The position numbers were made by a program, and so were the translations under genes. The notes below the pieces were generated by a model. The model had not been told where the DNA came from, made no database searches, and was given only the letters and a program-made list of their open reading frames with translations. Source: Acidobacteriaceae bacterium (GTDB lineage Bacteria > Acidobacteriota > Terriglobia > Terriglobales > Acidobacteriaceae). From it: a DNA stretch of 53,700 nucleotides. How positions within the stretch are numbered: the first letter of the stretch is position 1; each line of letters starts with the position of its first letter. Shown in pieces: positions 27,026-35,279 of the stretch. The stretch spans positions 1 through 53,700 of the forward strand of contig JASHQH010000035.1 of assembly GCA_030037635.1 (NCBI GenBank). The letters run 5' to 3'.

Positions 27026-27901
27026 TTATTGAGCAGGTCGGTCGTATGGCAGGTCGGCCGGAAAAGGCTGGCCGAAGTCCGCAGAGATGCTGACCTGTCG
27101 CCACACCTCAACTTCAGCCATTTGCCTGCGGGAATAATCCTCGGCAAGTTGGACTGCCATGGCCCCGAGGAGGAGATGTGTGGGCAAGTGCCGGCGCTGC
27201 ACAACGCGCACCAGTGTTTCGGCCGCACGCATGGGATCGCCGGCCCTGACCGCATCGGTACCCATAAGGCGTGCCATTACGCCAACCGTGCTTCCGTATT
27301 CGGTTGGAATGCTCTGAATCTCCATCGATGCGCCTGCCCAATCGGTGGCGAAGCCGCTTGGCTCAACGGTAAGATAGCGAATGCCGAACGGCGCTGTCTC
27401 GGTGGCAAGAACGCGGGTGAACCCGTCAACCGCAAATTTCGCGGCCTGATACGACCCGAGACCCGCGGTACCGCCGACGCGGCCGCCAACGGATGAAAAC
27501 TGCACGATGGTGCCCGATTTCTGCTGCTTCAACACAGGCAGCGCAGCTTTTGAGACGTTGTAAACGCCCCAGAAGTTCGTTTCAAACTGGCGGCGGAAGT
27601 CTTCTTCGGACGCGGTTTCGATCGGAGCAATATTCGCATAACCGGCATTGTTCGCCAGCACGTCGATACGCCCGAAGTGCTTAACCGCTGCCTTTACCGC
27701 CGCCTGAGCCGCCGTACCGTCCGTCACATCCAAAGCCAAGGGAAAGACGCGATCGCCGAATTGTGCAACGAGTGCGCTCAGCTGCTCCGGGCGACGAGCC
27801 GTCGCAACCACAGTATGGCCGGTCTCCAAAGCAGCCGAAGTGAGAGCTCGACCGAAGCCGCGTGAGGAACCTGTGATGAACCAAACCAGGTGAGTTGTCA
27901 T
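27026..27901 (-). CDS. Short-chain dehydrogenase/reductase
   Basis: 291 residues, classical SDR. The cofactor motif TGSSRGFG (residues 10-17) and basic residues in TARRPEQ favour NADP(H). NNAG is at 84-87, catalytic Ser in FSSVGG (137/138) and the YxxxK pair is Y151/K155. Substrate-loop features such as VEPSGFATDW are typical of SDRs annotated as oxidoreductases of unknown substrate. ATG 27901 gives the usual N-terminus; a longer frame from 27955 crosses the 13-nt tRNA-end copy and is not needed. It lies between tRNA-Gly and that copy, a possible integrated cargo gene. Confidence 0.88.
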   Translation of the reverse strand: MTTHLVWFITGSSRGFGRALTSAALETGHTVVATARRPEQLSALVAQFGDRVFPLALDVTDGTAAQAAVKAAVKHFGRIDVLANNAGYANIAPIETASEEDFRRQFETNFWGVYNVSKAALPVLKQQKSGTIVQFSSVGGRVGGTAGLGSYQAAKFAVDGFTRVLATETAPFGIRYLTVEPSGFATDWAGASMEIQSIPTEYGSTVGVMARLMGTDAVRAGDPMRAAETLVRVVQRRHLPTHLLLGAMAVQLAEDYSRRQMAEVEVWRQVSISADFGQPFPADLPYDRPAQ

Positions 27902-27941
27902 GGGGCAATACTCCCAGCCCAAATCGGGCTTACGCTGTTCC

Positions 27942-27954
27942 GTCTCCCGCTCCA
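27942..27954 (+). repeat. 13-nt direct repeat of the tRNA-Gly 3' end
   Basis: GTCTCCCGCTCCA here is identical to bases 26924-26936, the T-arm/acceptor/CCA end of tRNA-Gly, in the same orientation. The pair encloses only the SDR gene (about 1 kb). It looks like an attachment-site pair, but no integrase is present. Confidence 0.5.
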
Positions 27955-28083
27955 TTACTCATCTGGCGCGCTTCTGATCCCGGCACCGGCGTCCGAACCG
28001 GGTAAGAACCGAGCTGACGACAATTGCAGCGGGTTAAGAAGAGGATCTCAAAGGGGACGGCCACAAGCCGCGGCTCGGACCGG

Positions 28084-28569
28084 TTACAAAACTTCCTGCA
28101 CCTTGATCACCAGGCAGGCCAACACGTCTTCGCCCTTGAGCAGCATCTGATGCGGCGTGCCGGCCGGGACATGCGCGACATCGCCCGCGCGCAACGCCTG
28201 GCGTGTGCCGCCCTCGATCGATGTTCCGCGTGTCTCGCCCGGGGCGATGGATCGCGCGTCGGCAACCACACCGCCAGTGGCTAGCGTCGCGCTACCGGCA
28301 AGCACCACGAACAGATCGGCGAACCGCTCGTGGACCTCCACTTCGCCGCTTCGGCTACGGAATGACAGCACGGCACGGTGGTGCGGAAACTCCTTCAAGG
28401 TTTCCGAGGCCGAACCATCCCCGTGTTTTGCCAGTTTGCGCAGGTAGGCTGCCCGCTCCAGCAGGACGGCTTGCGTCCAGTGATCCACTGGATTCTTCGG
28501 CTGGCGCGGCTTGGGCCCGATTTCGTCGAGGGTCACTTCTCTCAGAATTGCTTTTTCCATCCGTTCCAT
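28084..28569 (-). CDS. Cupin-domain protein
   Basis: 161 residues. The cupin fold is visible as HHRAVLSFRSRSGEVEVHERFADLFVVLAGSATLATGG (first motif, with His and Glu-type ligands) and GDVAHVPAGTPHQML (second motif, with the metal-binding His). An N-terminal helical part precedes it. Such single-domain cupins bind a metal or a small ligand; the enzymatic role is not deducible. Start ATG 28569 has a GGGAGC ribosome-binding site; ATG 28560 is an alternative. The UDG gene lies 49 bp upstream on the same strand, so they may be cotranscribed. Confidence 0.8.
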   Translation of the reverse strand: MERMEKAILREVTLDEIGPKPRQPKNPVDHWTQAVLLERAAYLRKLAKHGDGSASETLKEFPHHRAVLSFRSRSGEVEVHERFADLFVVLAGSATLATGGVVADARSIAPGETRGTSIEGGTRQALRAGDVAHVPAGTPHQMLLKGEDVLACLVIKVQEVL

Positions 28570-28618
28570 TTTTTGCTCCCACTTCTTTCTTGCGGCATGC
28601 GTCAGCCAATCCGTCCCC

Positions 28619-29311
28619 TCAAAGTCCCGCCAACTTGCGCGCCCGTTTGAAGACCTTCAGCAGCATGGGCCGCGTCAGTTTGCCGGTATTGGTGTTTTGC
28701 AGCGAGGGATGATAGCTGGCGATGGCCACGAGGCCGCCCGGCAGTTCATACTCGGCCCCATGCGCAAAGACAAATCCCGCCCGTGCTTTCAGGTTCCCCG
28801 TTCGTGCCGCATGCGCCAGCAGCCCGTCGAAAGCGATGCGTCCCAGGCAGACCACGACACGCAGAGCGTCGAGGAGCTTCATCTCCTCGTCAAGCCATGC
28901 CGCACAGTTGCGCAGTTCTTCGGGCGTGGGCTTGTTGCCGGGCGGCGCACAGCGGGCCACGGAAGTGATCCAAAGGCTGTTCAGCTTCATCCCGTCATCG
29001 CGAGAAGTGGCTTGCGGCTGCGACGCAAATCCCGCCGCGTGCAGCACCGGATAGAGGAAATCGCCCGAGCCGTCGCCAGTGAACGGACGTCCGGTGCGAT
29101 TCGAGCCGTGCGCGCCCGGGGCCAGACCCAGCGCCATCACGCGCGCACCGGGATCCCCGAACGAGGGCACCGGTCGTCCCCAGTACTCCCAATCAAAGTA
29201 GGCGCGCCGGCGCACGCGCGCCACTTGTGTGCAATGCGCGCGCAGGCGCGGGCACAATCCACAATCAACAATGCGGGCATTCAGAATTGCAAGAGATTTG
29301 GCCCCGGCCAT
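28619..29311 (-). CDS. udgB: Type 5 uracil-DNA glycosylase
   Basis: Removes uracil (and deaminated purines in this family) from DNA as the first step of base-excision repair. 230 residues. Four cluster cysteines bind a 4Fe-4S cluster: C17, C20, C121 and C136. Motif A GLAPGAHGSNRTGRPFTGD (62-80) lacks the polar catalytic Asp/Asn of family 1, as expected for family 5. Motif B contains SYHPSLQNTNTG with H201. The family assignment is strong because motif A and all cysteines are present. It precedes the cupin gene on the same strand. Confidence 0.93.
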   Translation of the reverse strand: MAGAKSLAILNARIVDCGLCPRLRAHCTQVARVRRRAYFDWEYWGRPVPSFGDPGARVMALGLAPGAHGSNRTGRPFTGDGSGDFLYPVLHAAGFASQPQATSRDDGMKLNSLWITSVARCAPPGNKPTPEELRNCAAWLDEEMKLLDALRVVVCLGRIAFDGLLAHAARTGNLKARAGFVFAHGAEYELPGGLVAIASYHPSLQNTNTGKLTRPMLLKVFKRARKLAGL

Positions 29312-29391
29312 GAAGGCATTTTACGTCGGCGCGACTGTGCTGGTAGGCGTGCGGCGCACACGGATCGCGCCGACTTCCGCCGGGCGAGCAA

Positions 29392-30039
29392 TCAGTAGTA
29401 GCTCACGGAGACTCCGGCCGGCACCGTCACAGTGATTGACGTGCTCGTATAGTCGCCTGTGCTCAAATCCGTCGCCGTCACCGTGTATGGCCAAACCCCC
29501 GGGGTCAATGTGTTGCTGCCGCCGCTGCAAGAGGTGATTCCCACAATGCCCGCGAGCATGCCGGCGGCGAGCAGCATGAACGTGAACGATCGTACCCTGC
29601 GTCGCCGGAAGCCCAGGCCCAGCAGCAGCGCACCGGCCAGCGCGAAGCCAGCTCCAAATCCCGGCCGCTTGCGATCGAGTTTCACCGGACAGGCTGAAGG
29701 GTTGGAGGTGGAGCAAAACGTCGCACTCAGGCCAATCGTCCCCTGCACCGTACCATTTGCGGTGAGCGTGTAGGCCTGGGCAACCGCGCTTTCGCCGCAG
29801 ACGGGCAGCTTCGCGCCGACAGGGGTACTCGTCGCAGTGCAATTGATCGAGAATGTGCCGGCGTACCCATCCACCGAAGTCAACGTCCAGCTAACCGAGC
29901 CGGAGCCGTCGGTCGACATGGTGGCATTGCTGGCAGTGAAAGTGAAGCTGGGCGTGGCGGCAACCGCACGAGTGTCAGCGAATCCGTAACCGATTGCGAA
30001 AATGGTTGCGAAGAGAAGAAGCATTCTGCGTGCGCTCAT
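29392..30039 (-). CDS. Exported protein with TM-Arg-TM-Cys C-terminal region
   Basis: 215 residues. Signal peptide MSARRMLLLFATIFAIGYGFA, then an Ig/BACON-like beta domain (FTASNATMSTDGSGSVSWTLTSVDGYAGTFSINC... AYTLTANGTVQGTIGLSATF). This is followed by two hydrophobic stretches split by arginines (GFALAGALLLGLGFRRRR and FMLLAAGMLAGIVGITSC). It ends with SGGSNTLTPGVWPYTVTATD... TSTSITVTVP. A C-terminal 'glycine hydrophobic helix, RRRR, hydrophobic helix, Cys-Gly' pattern is common on acidobacterial surface proteins and may anchor them. AAGGAA precedes ATG 30039. Function unknown. Confidence 0.7.
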   Translation of the reverse strand: MSARRMLLLFATIFAIGYGFADTRAVAATPSFTFTASNATMSTDGSGSVSWTLTSVDGYAGTFSINCTATSTPVGAKLPVCGESAVAQAYTLTANGTVQGTIGLSATFCSTSNPSACPVKLDRKRPGFGAGFALAGALLLGLGFRRRRVRSFTFMLLAAGMLAGIVGITSCSGGSNTLTPGVWPYTVTATDLSTGDYTSTSITVTVPAGVSVSYY

Positions 30040-30268
30040 AGCAGAATTCCTTTCGTTGATACCGATGTCCTTGTCCGCGTGCCCCAGGTTTAGACGGCAA
30101 TCCTGCCAATTCGTTGAGGCCGGCCGCAGAGCCGTTTGAGCTCCAGCCTCTGGATGACAGTTCGCCGCGCGCAGCGATGCGAGCAGGGAGCCGAACCCCG
30201 CGCTCCTCTGCGCATCGCGTGTGCCATACTGAATCTGCCACATCAAAGCAACGGAATCAAATCGCCGC

Positions 30269-30748
30269 ATGCCCGGCCAACCCAACCCGGAATTTCTGCG
30301 CCGCGCTATCGCGCTGGCCACCGAGAACGTTGCGCGCGGCGCGGGAGGGCCCTTTGCGGCCCTCATCGTGCGCAATGGCGAGATCGTGGGCGAGGGCGCG
30401 AACTCCGTGACCGCGACCAATGACCCCACAGCGCACGGCGAAGTGAACGCCATCCGCGCGGCCGCAAGAGCGCTGGGAACGTTCACGCTCGCCGGTTGCG
30501 AGCTTTATACCAATTGCGAACCGTGCCCCATGTGCCTGGCCGCTGCTTATTGGGCGCGGCTCGAGATGATCTATTACGGCGCCAGCGCAGCCGATGCCGC
30601 CCGCGCCGGCTTCGACGATGCGTATCTCTACGGGGAGCTGCACAAATCCGCGGGCCAGCGCAAGCTGCCCAGCAAGCAACTGCTGGCCGACGAGGCCAAG
30701 GCAAGCTTCGATGCGTGGATTGCATCGCCTAAGAGGATCGCATACTGA
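30269..30748 (+). CDS. Guanine deaminase (GuaD-like nucleoside deaminase)
   Basis: 159 residues, the size of cytidine-deaminase-fold guanine deaminases. The zinc site is complete: H56-x-E58 in TAHGEVNAIR and C86/C89 in EPCPMC. The C-terminus ends SPKRIAY, close to the RxxxY-type tail of Bacillus GuaD. It would convert guanine to xanthine and ammonia in purine salvage or degradation. tRNA adenosine deaminase TadA is the main alternative but is less fitting because of the GGPFAALIV start and the C-terminal tail. It is followed 119 bp later by the beta-oxidation operon, probably a separate transcript. Confidence 0.85.
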   Translation: MPGQPNPEFLRRAIALATENVARGAGGPFAALIVRNGEIVGEGANSVTATNDPTAHGEVNAIRAAARALGTFTLAGCELYTNCEPCPMCLAAAYWARLEMIYYGASAADAARAGFDDAYLYGELHKSAGQRKLPSKQLLADEAKASFDAWIASPKRIAY

Positions 30749-30867
30749 GCTGCGGGCCGCGCCATCCTTGACCCCTCGGACCCGCCTTGCGTATGCTGCG
30801 AGCGTTTAGTCCCTGCTGATGCACCGAAATTTGCGTCGCGCATCGCCTCCATAGAGGAAGAGCCCCC

Positions 30868-33309
30868 ATGAGCATCGCCACGGCCGCAACTCCTGTATCC
30901 GACCCGCACGCAACCGCTGACGTGCAGCCGTTCCTGGTTCGCCGCGCCGCGGTGCTGGGGGCGGGAACCATGGGTTCTCGCATCGCCGCGCATCTGGCCA
31001 ACGCCGGAATCCCCACGCTTTTGCTCGATCTGGCTCCAAAGGAGCAGTATGCGCAGCGAGCCGTCACGGCTCTTGCCGGCTCCAAGCCCGCGGCGCTCTT
31101 TGAGCCTTCGCTGGCACGGCTGATCACCCCGGGAACCTTCGACAGCGACTTGCCCGCGCTGGCGCAGTGCGACTGGGTGGTGGAAGCCGTTGCCGAAAAT
31201 CTCGAAATCAAGAACGCGCTTCTGGCTCGCGTCGCGCCCCATCTGGGAGCTCACGCGCTCCTGACCACCAACACCTCGGGCTTGCCCGTTCACAGCATCG
31301 CCACGGCGGTACCAGCCATTCGGAGCCGCTTCTTTGGCACGCACTTTTTCAATCCGCCGCGCTACATGCGCCTGCTCGAGGTCATCCCCACTCCCGAATC
31401 CGATCCCGCCCTTGTGGCCGCCTTTTCCGCATTTGCCGATCGTTTCCTCGGCAAGCAGATCGTCCTTGCGCACGACACGCCCAACTTCATCGCCAATCGC
31501 ATCGGCGTTGCGGTGATGTTCAATGCCGCGAATCTCATGCTCGAGCAGGGACTGACCATTGAAGAAGTCGACGCGCTCACGGGACCCGCCATCGGATGGC
31601 CGCGCACCGGGACCTTTCGTCTCGCCGATCTCGTCGGCATCGATATTCTGGCTCACGTCGCCGCCAATTTTCCCCAGGGTGTTACGGGCGGCAGATTCTC
31701 CGCCATCCTCGACGAACTCCTCAAGCGCGGCTGGCTCGGCGACAAGTCAGGGCAGGGCTTTTACCGCAAATATCGCGGGGCAGGTGGGCAGGAGGAGCGG
31801 CTGGTGCTTCATTTGTCGGCGATGGAATATCGGCCCACCGCCAAGCCGGCGTTGCCCTCGCTCGAGATGGCGAAAAATGCTGCCACGCTGCCGGAGCGCC
31901 TGCGCATGCTCCTGGTGAACGATCCGGCCAAGGATAAGGCCTCGGCTTTTTTGTGGCCTTTTCTGGCGGCGCTGTGGAATTTCGCCGCCGACCGCATTGG
32001 CGAAGTAGCCGACGACCCAGCATCGATCGACGAAGCCATGCGCACGGGGTTCAACTGGGAGCTGGGGCCGTTCGAGCTGTGGGACGCGGCGGGCGTTTCG
32101 GAGACGGTGGTGCGCATGCGCACGCTTGGCCTTCCCGCCGGAGCGCCCGTCGAGCGGCTGCTGGCCGCGTCACGCACGAGCTGGTACTCGCCCGACATGG
32201 ACGCGTGTTTCCTGCCATCCGCAAATCAGCTCATTTCGATTCCCGCCGTGCAAGGCCATGCACGCGCCGCCAATTTCCGCCGCACGCACGGCGTGGTTCG
32301 CTCCAATTCCGGCGCATCTCTCGTCGATCTCGGCGACGGCATTGGGTGCATCGAGCTGCATTCGCTGAAGAACGCCATTGGCGGCGATGTGCTCGCTCTG
32401 GTTTCGTCGGTCCTCAATCCCGCTTCCGACGCCCTCAGCGATTTTGCCGGGTTTGTTATCTCGGGCGATCGCGAGAATTTCTCCGTCGGAGCCAACCTGA
32501 TGCAGCTTCTGCTGGCCGCGCAGGAAGGTGAGTGGGATGAGCTGGCGCGCGTGATACACGCCTTTCAGCAGATGACCGCGGCCATCAAGTTCTGTCCGCG
32601 GCCGGTGGTCGCGGCGCCCTTTGGCCTTACGCTCGGCGGCGGTGCGGAGATGTGCCTGCACGCGGTGCGCCGCCAACCTCATGCTGAAACCTACATGGGC
32701 CTAGTCGAGGCCGGTGTGGGGCTGATCCCCGCGGGCGGCGGAACGAAGGAGATGCTGTTGCGCGCCCTCGATGCAGCCGCTTCGCTTGCGCCACCGGACC
32801 CGCGCGATCCACCTTCGCGCTTTGCGCAGTCAGTCGAGGTGTCGACGGCCCTCAAGCGCACGCTGGAACTGATCGCCATGGCTAAAGTTTCCACTTCAGC
32901 CGCAGAAGCGCGCACGCTGGGCCTGCTCGCATCCCCCGATCGCATCACCATGAACCGCGAGCGGCTGCTGCTCGACGCCAAAGAGCAAGCCGCTGCGCTC
33001 GCCCGATCCGGCTATACGCCGCCGCAACCGCGCACGCAGATTCCCGCTCCCGGAACGGCTGCTCTGGCCATGATGGAAACCGGCATCTATCTGATGGGAG
33101 AAGCCGGCTACGCTTCAGCACACGACCAGAAAGTTGCCCGCTGGGTAGCGTATATTCTCGCCGGAGGCCGTCTGACGCCGGGCTCTCTGGTCAGCGAACA
33201 GTACGTGCTCGACCTCGAGCGTGAGGCCTTCCTCTCGCTTTGCGGCGAGCGCCTCACCCAGGAACGCATTGCTTACACGCTGAAAGCCGGCAAACCGTTG
33301 CGCAACTGA
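30868..33309 (+). CDS. 3-hydroxyacyl-CoA dehydrogenase / enoyl-CoA hydratase (FadN-like)
   Basis: 813 residues. The NAD-binding half comes first (AAVLGAGTMGSRIAAHLANAGIPTLLLD). Dehydrogenase features follow: RFFGTHFFNPPRYMRLLEVIPTPESDP and a C-terminal dehydrogenase domain with GPAIGWPRTGTFRLADLVGID. A crotonase-like hydratase module follows (FAGFVISGDRENFSVGANLMQLL and FGLTLGGGAEMCLHA), and the protein ends in helices. The order dehydrogenase then hydratase matches FadN of Bacillus, not FadB/FadJ (hydratase first). It performs the second and third steps of beta-oxidation. ATG 30868 follows GGAAGAG. The thiolase gene lies 0.7 kb downstream, on the same strand, after a gene for an unknown secreted protein. 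Confidence 0.92.
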   Translation: MSIATAATPVSDPHATADVQPFLVRRAAVLGAGTMGSRIAAHLANAGIPTLLLDLAPKEQYAQRAVTALAGSKPAALFEPSLARLITPGTFDSDLPALAQCDWVVEAVAENLEIKNALLARVAPHLGAHALLTTNTSGLPVHSIATAVPAIRSRFFGTHFFNPPRYMRLLEVIPTPESDPALVAAFSAFADRFLGKQIVLAHDTPNFIANRIGVAVMFNAANLMLEQGLTIEEVDALTGPAIGWPRTGTFRLADLVGIDILAHVAANFPQGVTGGRFSAILDELLKRGWLGDKSGQGFYRKYRGAGGQEERLVLHLSAMEYRPTAKPALPSLEMAKNAATLPERLRMLLVNDPAKDKASAFLWPFLAALWNFAADRIGEVADDPASIDEAMRTGFNWELGPFELWDAAGVSETVVRMRTLGLPAGAPVERLLAASRTSWYSPDMDACFLPSANQLISIPAVQGHARAANFRRTHGVVRSNSGASLVDLGDGIGCIELHSLKNAIGGDVLALVSSVLNPASDALSDFAGFVISGDRENFSVGANLMQLLLAAQEGEWDELARVIHAFQQMTAAIKFCPRPVVAAPFGLTLGGGAEMCLHAVRRQPHAETYMGLVEAGVGLIPAGGGTKEMLLRALDAAASLAPPDPRDPPSRFAQSVEVSTALKRTLELIAMAKVSTSAAEARTLGLLASPDRITMNRERLLLDAKEQAAALARSGYTPPQPRTQIPAPGTAALAMMETGIYLMGEAGYASAHDQKVARWVAYILAGGRLTPGSLVSEQYVLDLEREAFLSLCGERLTQERIAYTLKAGKPLRN

Positions 33310-33374
33310 CCCGCGCGCATCCTGACAAGTTGCAGTTCCGCTCCTCGGGGCATAGAGTGCTCGTGAAGGTTGCC

Positions 33375-33992
33375 ATGGTTCGTGCGCGTTGCCAAACAAG
33401 CTGTCTGCCCGGCTTGCTGATGCTTCTTTGTTTTTGCGCGCCAATCCCGTCGCAGGACTCAGTCCCGAATCCGCTCAACGTTTCCGGCCAGATCGTGGTT
33501 GCCGGCCATCCAACTCCGTACCTCATCCGCCATCTTCCGGTGAACTCGTTTCCACAGCTTCCCACGGCCGTCGAGGACGCGCTCACCCGCCGCGGCTGCC
33601 TCATCCCTCAGACCTACGAAGCGCGTCGGCCAGAAAATGTGGTCCACGCCAGCCTGGAGCGCGCGGGTTCCTCCGATTGGGCGGTCCTGTGCTCTGTCAA
33701 CGGCACGGTTTCGCTGCTGGTTTTTTTCTCCAGCAATTCGTTCGCTCCCACGGTGCTGGCCACGTCGCCTGAAACGGAACGGCTGCAGTCCCATGGCGCC
33801 GGCAATGTGTTGGGGTTCAACTGGGCCATCGACCCCGCATCGCCTCAAGAGGTTCATGAGGCACAGATGAGCATGCGCCATCCTCCGCCGCGCGTCGACC
33901 ACGATGCTCTCGCTGACTCCGTGATCGATCAGCGCACGGTCTACTATTTTTATTCCAAGAACGCCTGGACGCTGATCGACACGCAGGATTAG
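33375..33992 (+). CDS. Exported protein of unknown function within the beta-oxidation operon
   Basis: 205 residues. A hydrophobic start (CLPGLLMLLCFCAPIPSQ) reads as a signal peptide. The mature part contains NVSGQIVVAGHPTPYLIRHLPVNSFPQLPTAVEDALTRRGCLIPQTYEARRPENVVHASLERAGSSDWAVLCSVNGTVSLLVFF. The GCLIPQTYE and SSDWAVLC segments look like those of small exported proteins in Acidobacteria, but I know no named family. It sits 65 bp after the fadN-like gene and 49 bp before the thiolase gene, all on one strand. Start ATG 33375 has AAGG nearby. A cytoplasmic enzyme operon with an exported middle gene is odd. Confidence 0.65.
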   Translation: MVRARCQTSCLPGLLMLLCFCAPIPSQDSVPNPLNVSGQIVVAGHPTPYLIRHLPVNSFPQLPTAVEDALTRRGCLIPQTYEARRPENVVHASLERAGSSDWAVLCSVNGTVSLLVFFSSNSFAPTVLATSPETERLQSHGAGNVLGFNWAIDPASPQEVHEAQMSMRHPPPRVDHDALADSVIDQRTVYYFYSKNAWTLIDTQD

Positions 33993-34041
33993 CATCGCGT
34001 CAAGGGCCGCAGTTCTGATCTGCGCTCCCCAGGAGCTGTCC

Positions 34042-35226
34042 ATGCGCGAAGCCGTTCTCGTCGCCGCTGTTCGCACGCCCGTTGGCCGCGCCCCCAAAGG
34101 CGCGCTCTCAACCACCCGCCCTGACGACCTTGCCGCATTGGCCGTGGGCAAAGCCTTGGACAAGGTTCCTGCGTTGGACAAGAGCGAAATCGACGACGTG
34201 ATCCTGGGTTGCGCGCAGCCCGAAGGCGAACAGGGCTTCAACATAGCGCGCATGGCCGCGCTGCGCGCTGGCCTGCCGGTCGAAATCCCCGGCGCTACGG
34301 TCAACCGCCTCTGCGCTTCAGGCCTTGAAGCCATCGCGCTGGCCGATCATCGCATTCAAACTGGCGAGGCGCGCATCGTCGTTGCCGGCGGCGCCGAATC
34401 GATGAGCCTGGTTGCCATGGGCGGCAACAAGCCCAGCCCCAATCCGTGGCTGGCCGAGAATTACCCTGCATCGTTGCTCACCATGGGCCTCACCGCCGAG
34501 CGCGTCGCCCGCCACTATGGGATTTCGCGCGAGGATCAGGACGCATTCGCCCTGTCGAGCCATCAAAAGGCCCTGGCCGCGCAAGCTGCGGGCCGCTTCG
34601 CCGAGGAGATCGTTCCTGTCCCCGTCACAACCGCAGTGCCGGGAGCCAAGCCGGGCAAGCCCGAAATGAAGGAGAAGAACTTCGCCGCTGACGAAGGCCC
34701 GCGCAGCGACACCTCGGCGGAAGCGCTGGCGCAGCTCAAGCCCGTCTTTCACGCGCAGGGTTCGGTCACCGCTGGAAATTCTTCGCAAACCTCAGACGGC
34801 GCGGCGGCCGCGGTGCTGATGGATGCCGGGCGAGCACGCGAGCTCGGCCTGCAGCCGCTTGCCCGCCTGGTGGGCTACGCAGTCACCGGATGCCTGCCCG
34901 AGGAGATGGGCGTCGGTCCCATCACCGCCATCCCCAAGGCACTGAAGCAGGCCGGCCTCACGCTCAACGACATCGAGCTCATCGAGCTCAACGAGGCCTT
35001 TGCGGCACAAGTGTTGGCCATCGTGCGCACACTCGGCCTCGATTCGGCGCGCGTCAATATCAATGGCGGCGCCATCGCGCTCGGTCACCCGCTGGGCTGT
35101 ACCGGCGCCAAACTGACCGCGTCTCTACTCCAGGAGTTAAAACGCCGAAAGGCCCGGTACGGCATGGTGACCATGTGCGTCGGCGGAGGCATGGGCGCCG
35201 CGGGCGTCTTCGAGCGGCTCAACTGA
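34042..35226 (+). CDS. fadA: Acetyl-CoA acyltransferase (thiolase)
   Basis: 394 residues, normal for degradative thiolase. The nucleophile is C91 in NRLCASGLEAI. The second active-site residues are H349 in GHPLGCTGA and C379 in CVGGGMGAAGVFE. It cleaves 3-ketoacyl-CoA to acetyl-CoA plus a shortened acyl-CoA, completing beta-oxidation with the FadN-like enzyme. Its context argues for the degradative, FadA-like role over acetoacetyl-CoA synthesis (AtoB). It ends 50 bp before the convergent M48 gene, where a heptad-repeat stretch begins. Confidence 0.92.
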   Translation: MREAVLVAAVRTPVGRAPKGALSTTRPDDLAALAVGKALDKVPALDKSEIDDVILGCAQPEGEQGFNIARMAALRAGLPVEIPGATVNRLCASGLEAIALADHRIQTGEARIVVAGGAESMSLVAMGGNKPSPNPWLAENYPASLLTMGLTAERVARHYGISREDQDAFALSSHQKALAAQAAGRFAEEIVPVPVTTAVPGAKPGKPEMKEKNFAADEGPRSDTSAEALAQLKPVFHAQGSVTAGNSSQTSDGAAAAVLMDAGRARELGLQPLARLVGYAVTGCLPEEMGVGPITAIPKALKQAGLTLNDIELIELNEAFAAQVLAIVRTLGLDSARVNINGGAIALGHPLGCTGAKLTASLLQELKRRKARYGMVTMCVGGGMGAAGVFERLN

Positions 35227-35231
35227 CCCGG

Positions 35232-35279
35232 TGTTTCCGATTCCTTCTTGCTCCCTCGCTCCTTGATCTTGCTCCCTAG
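35232..35279 (+). repeat. Heptad repeat family A, degenerate array at convergent ends
   Basis: Pyrimidine-rich units such as TTTCCGA, TTCCTTC and CTCCCTA run between the thiolase and M48 gene ends. The last CTA (35276-35278) is the complement of the M48 stop codon TAG. The 7-nt phase is less regular than in the other copies. Confidence 0.5.
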
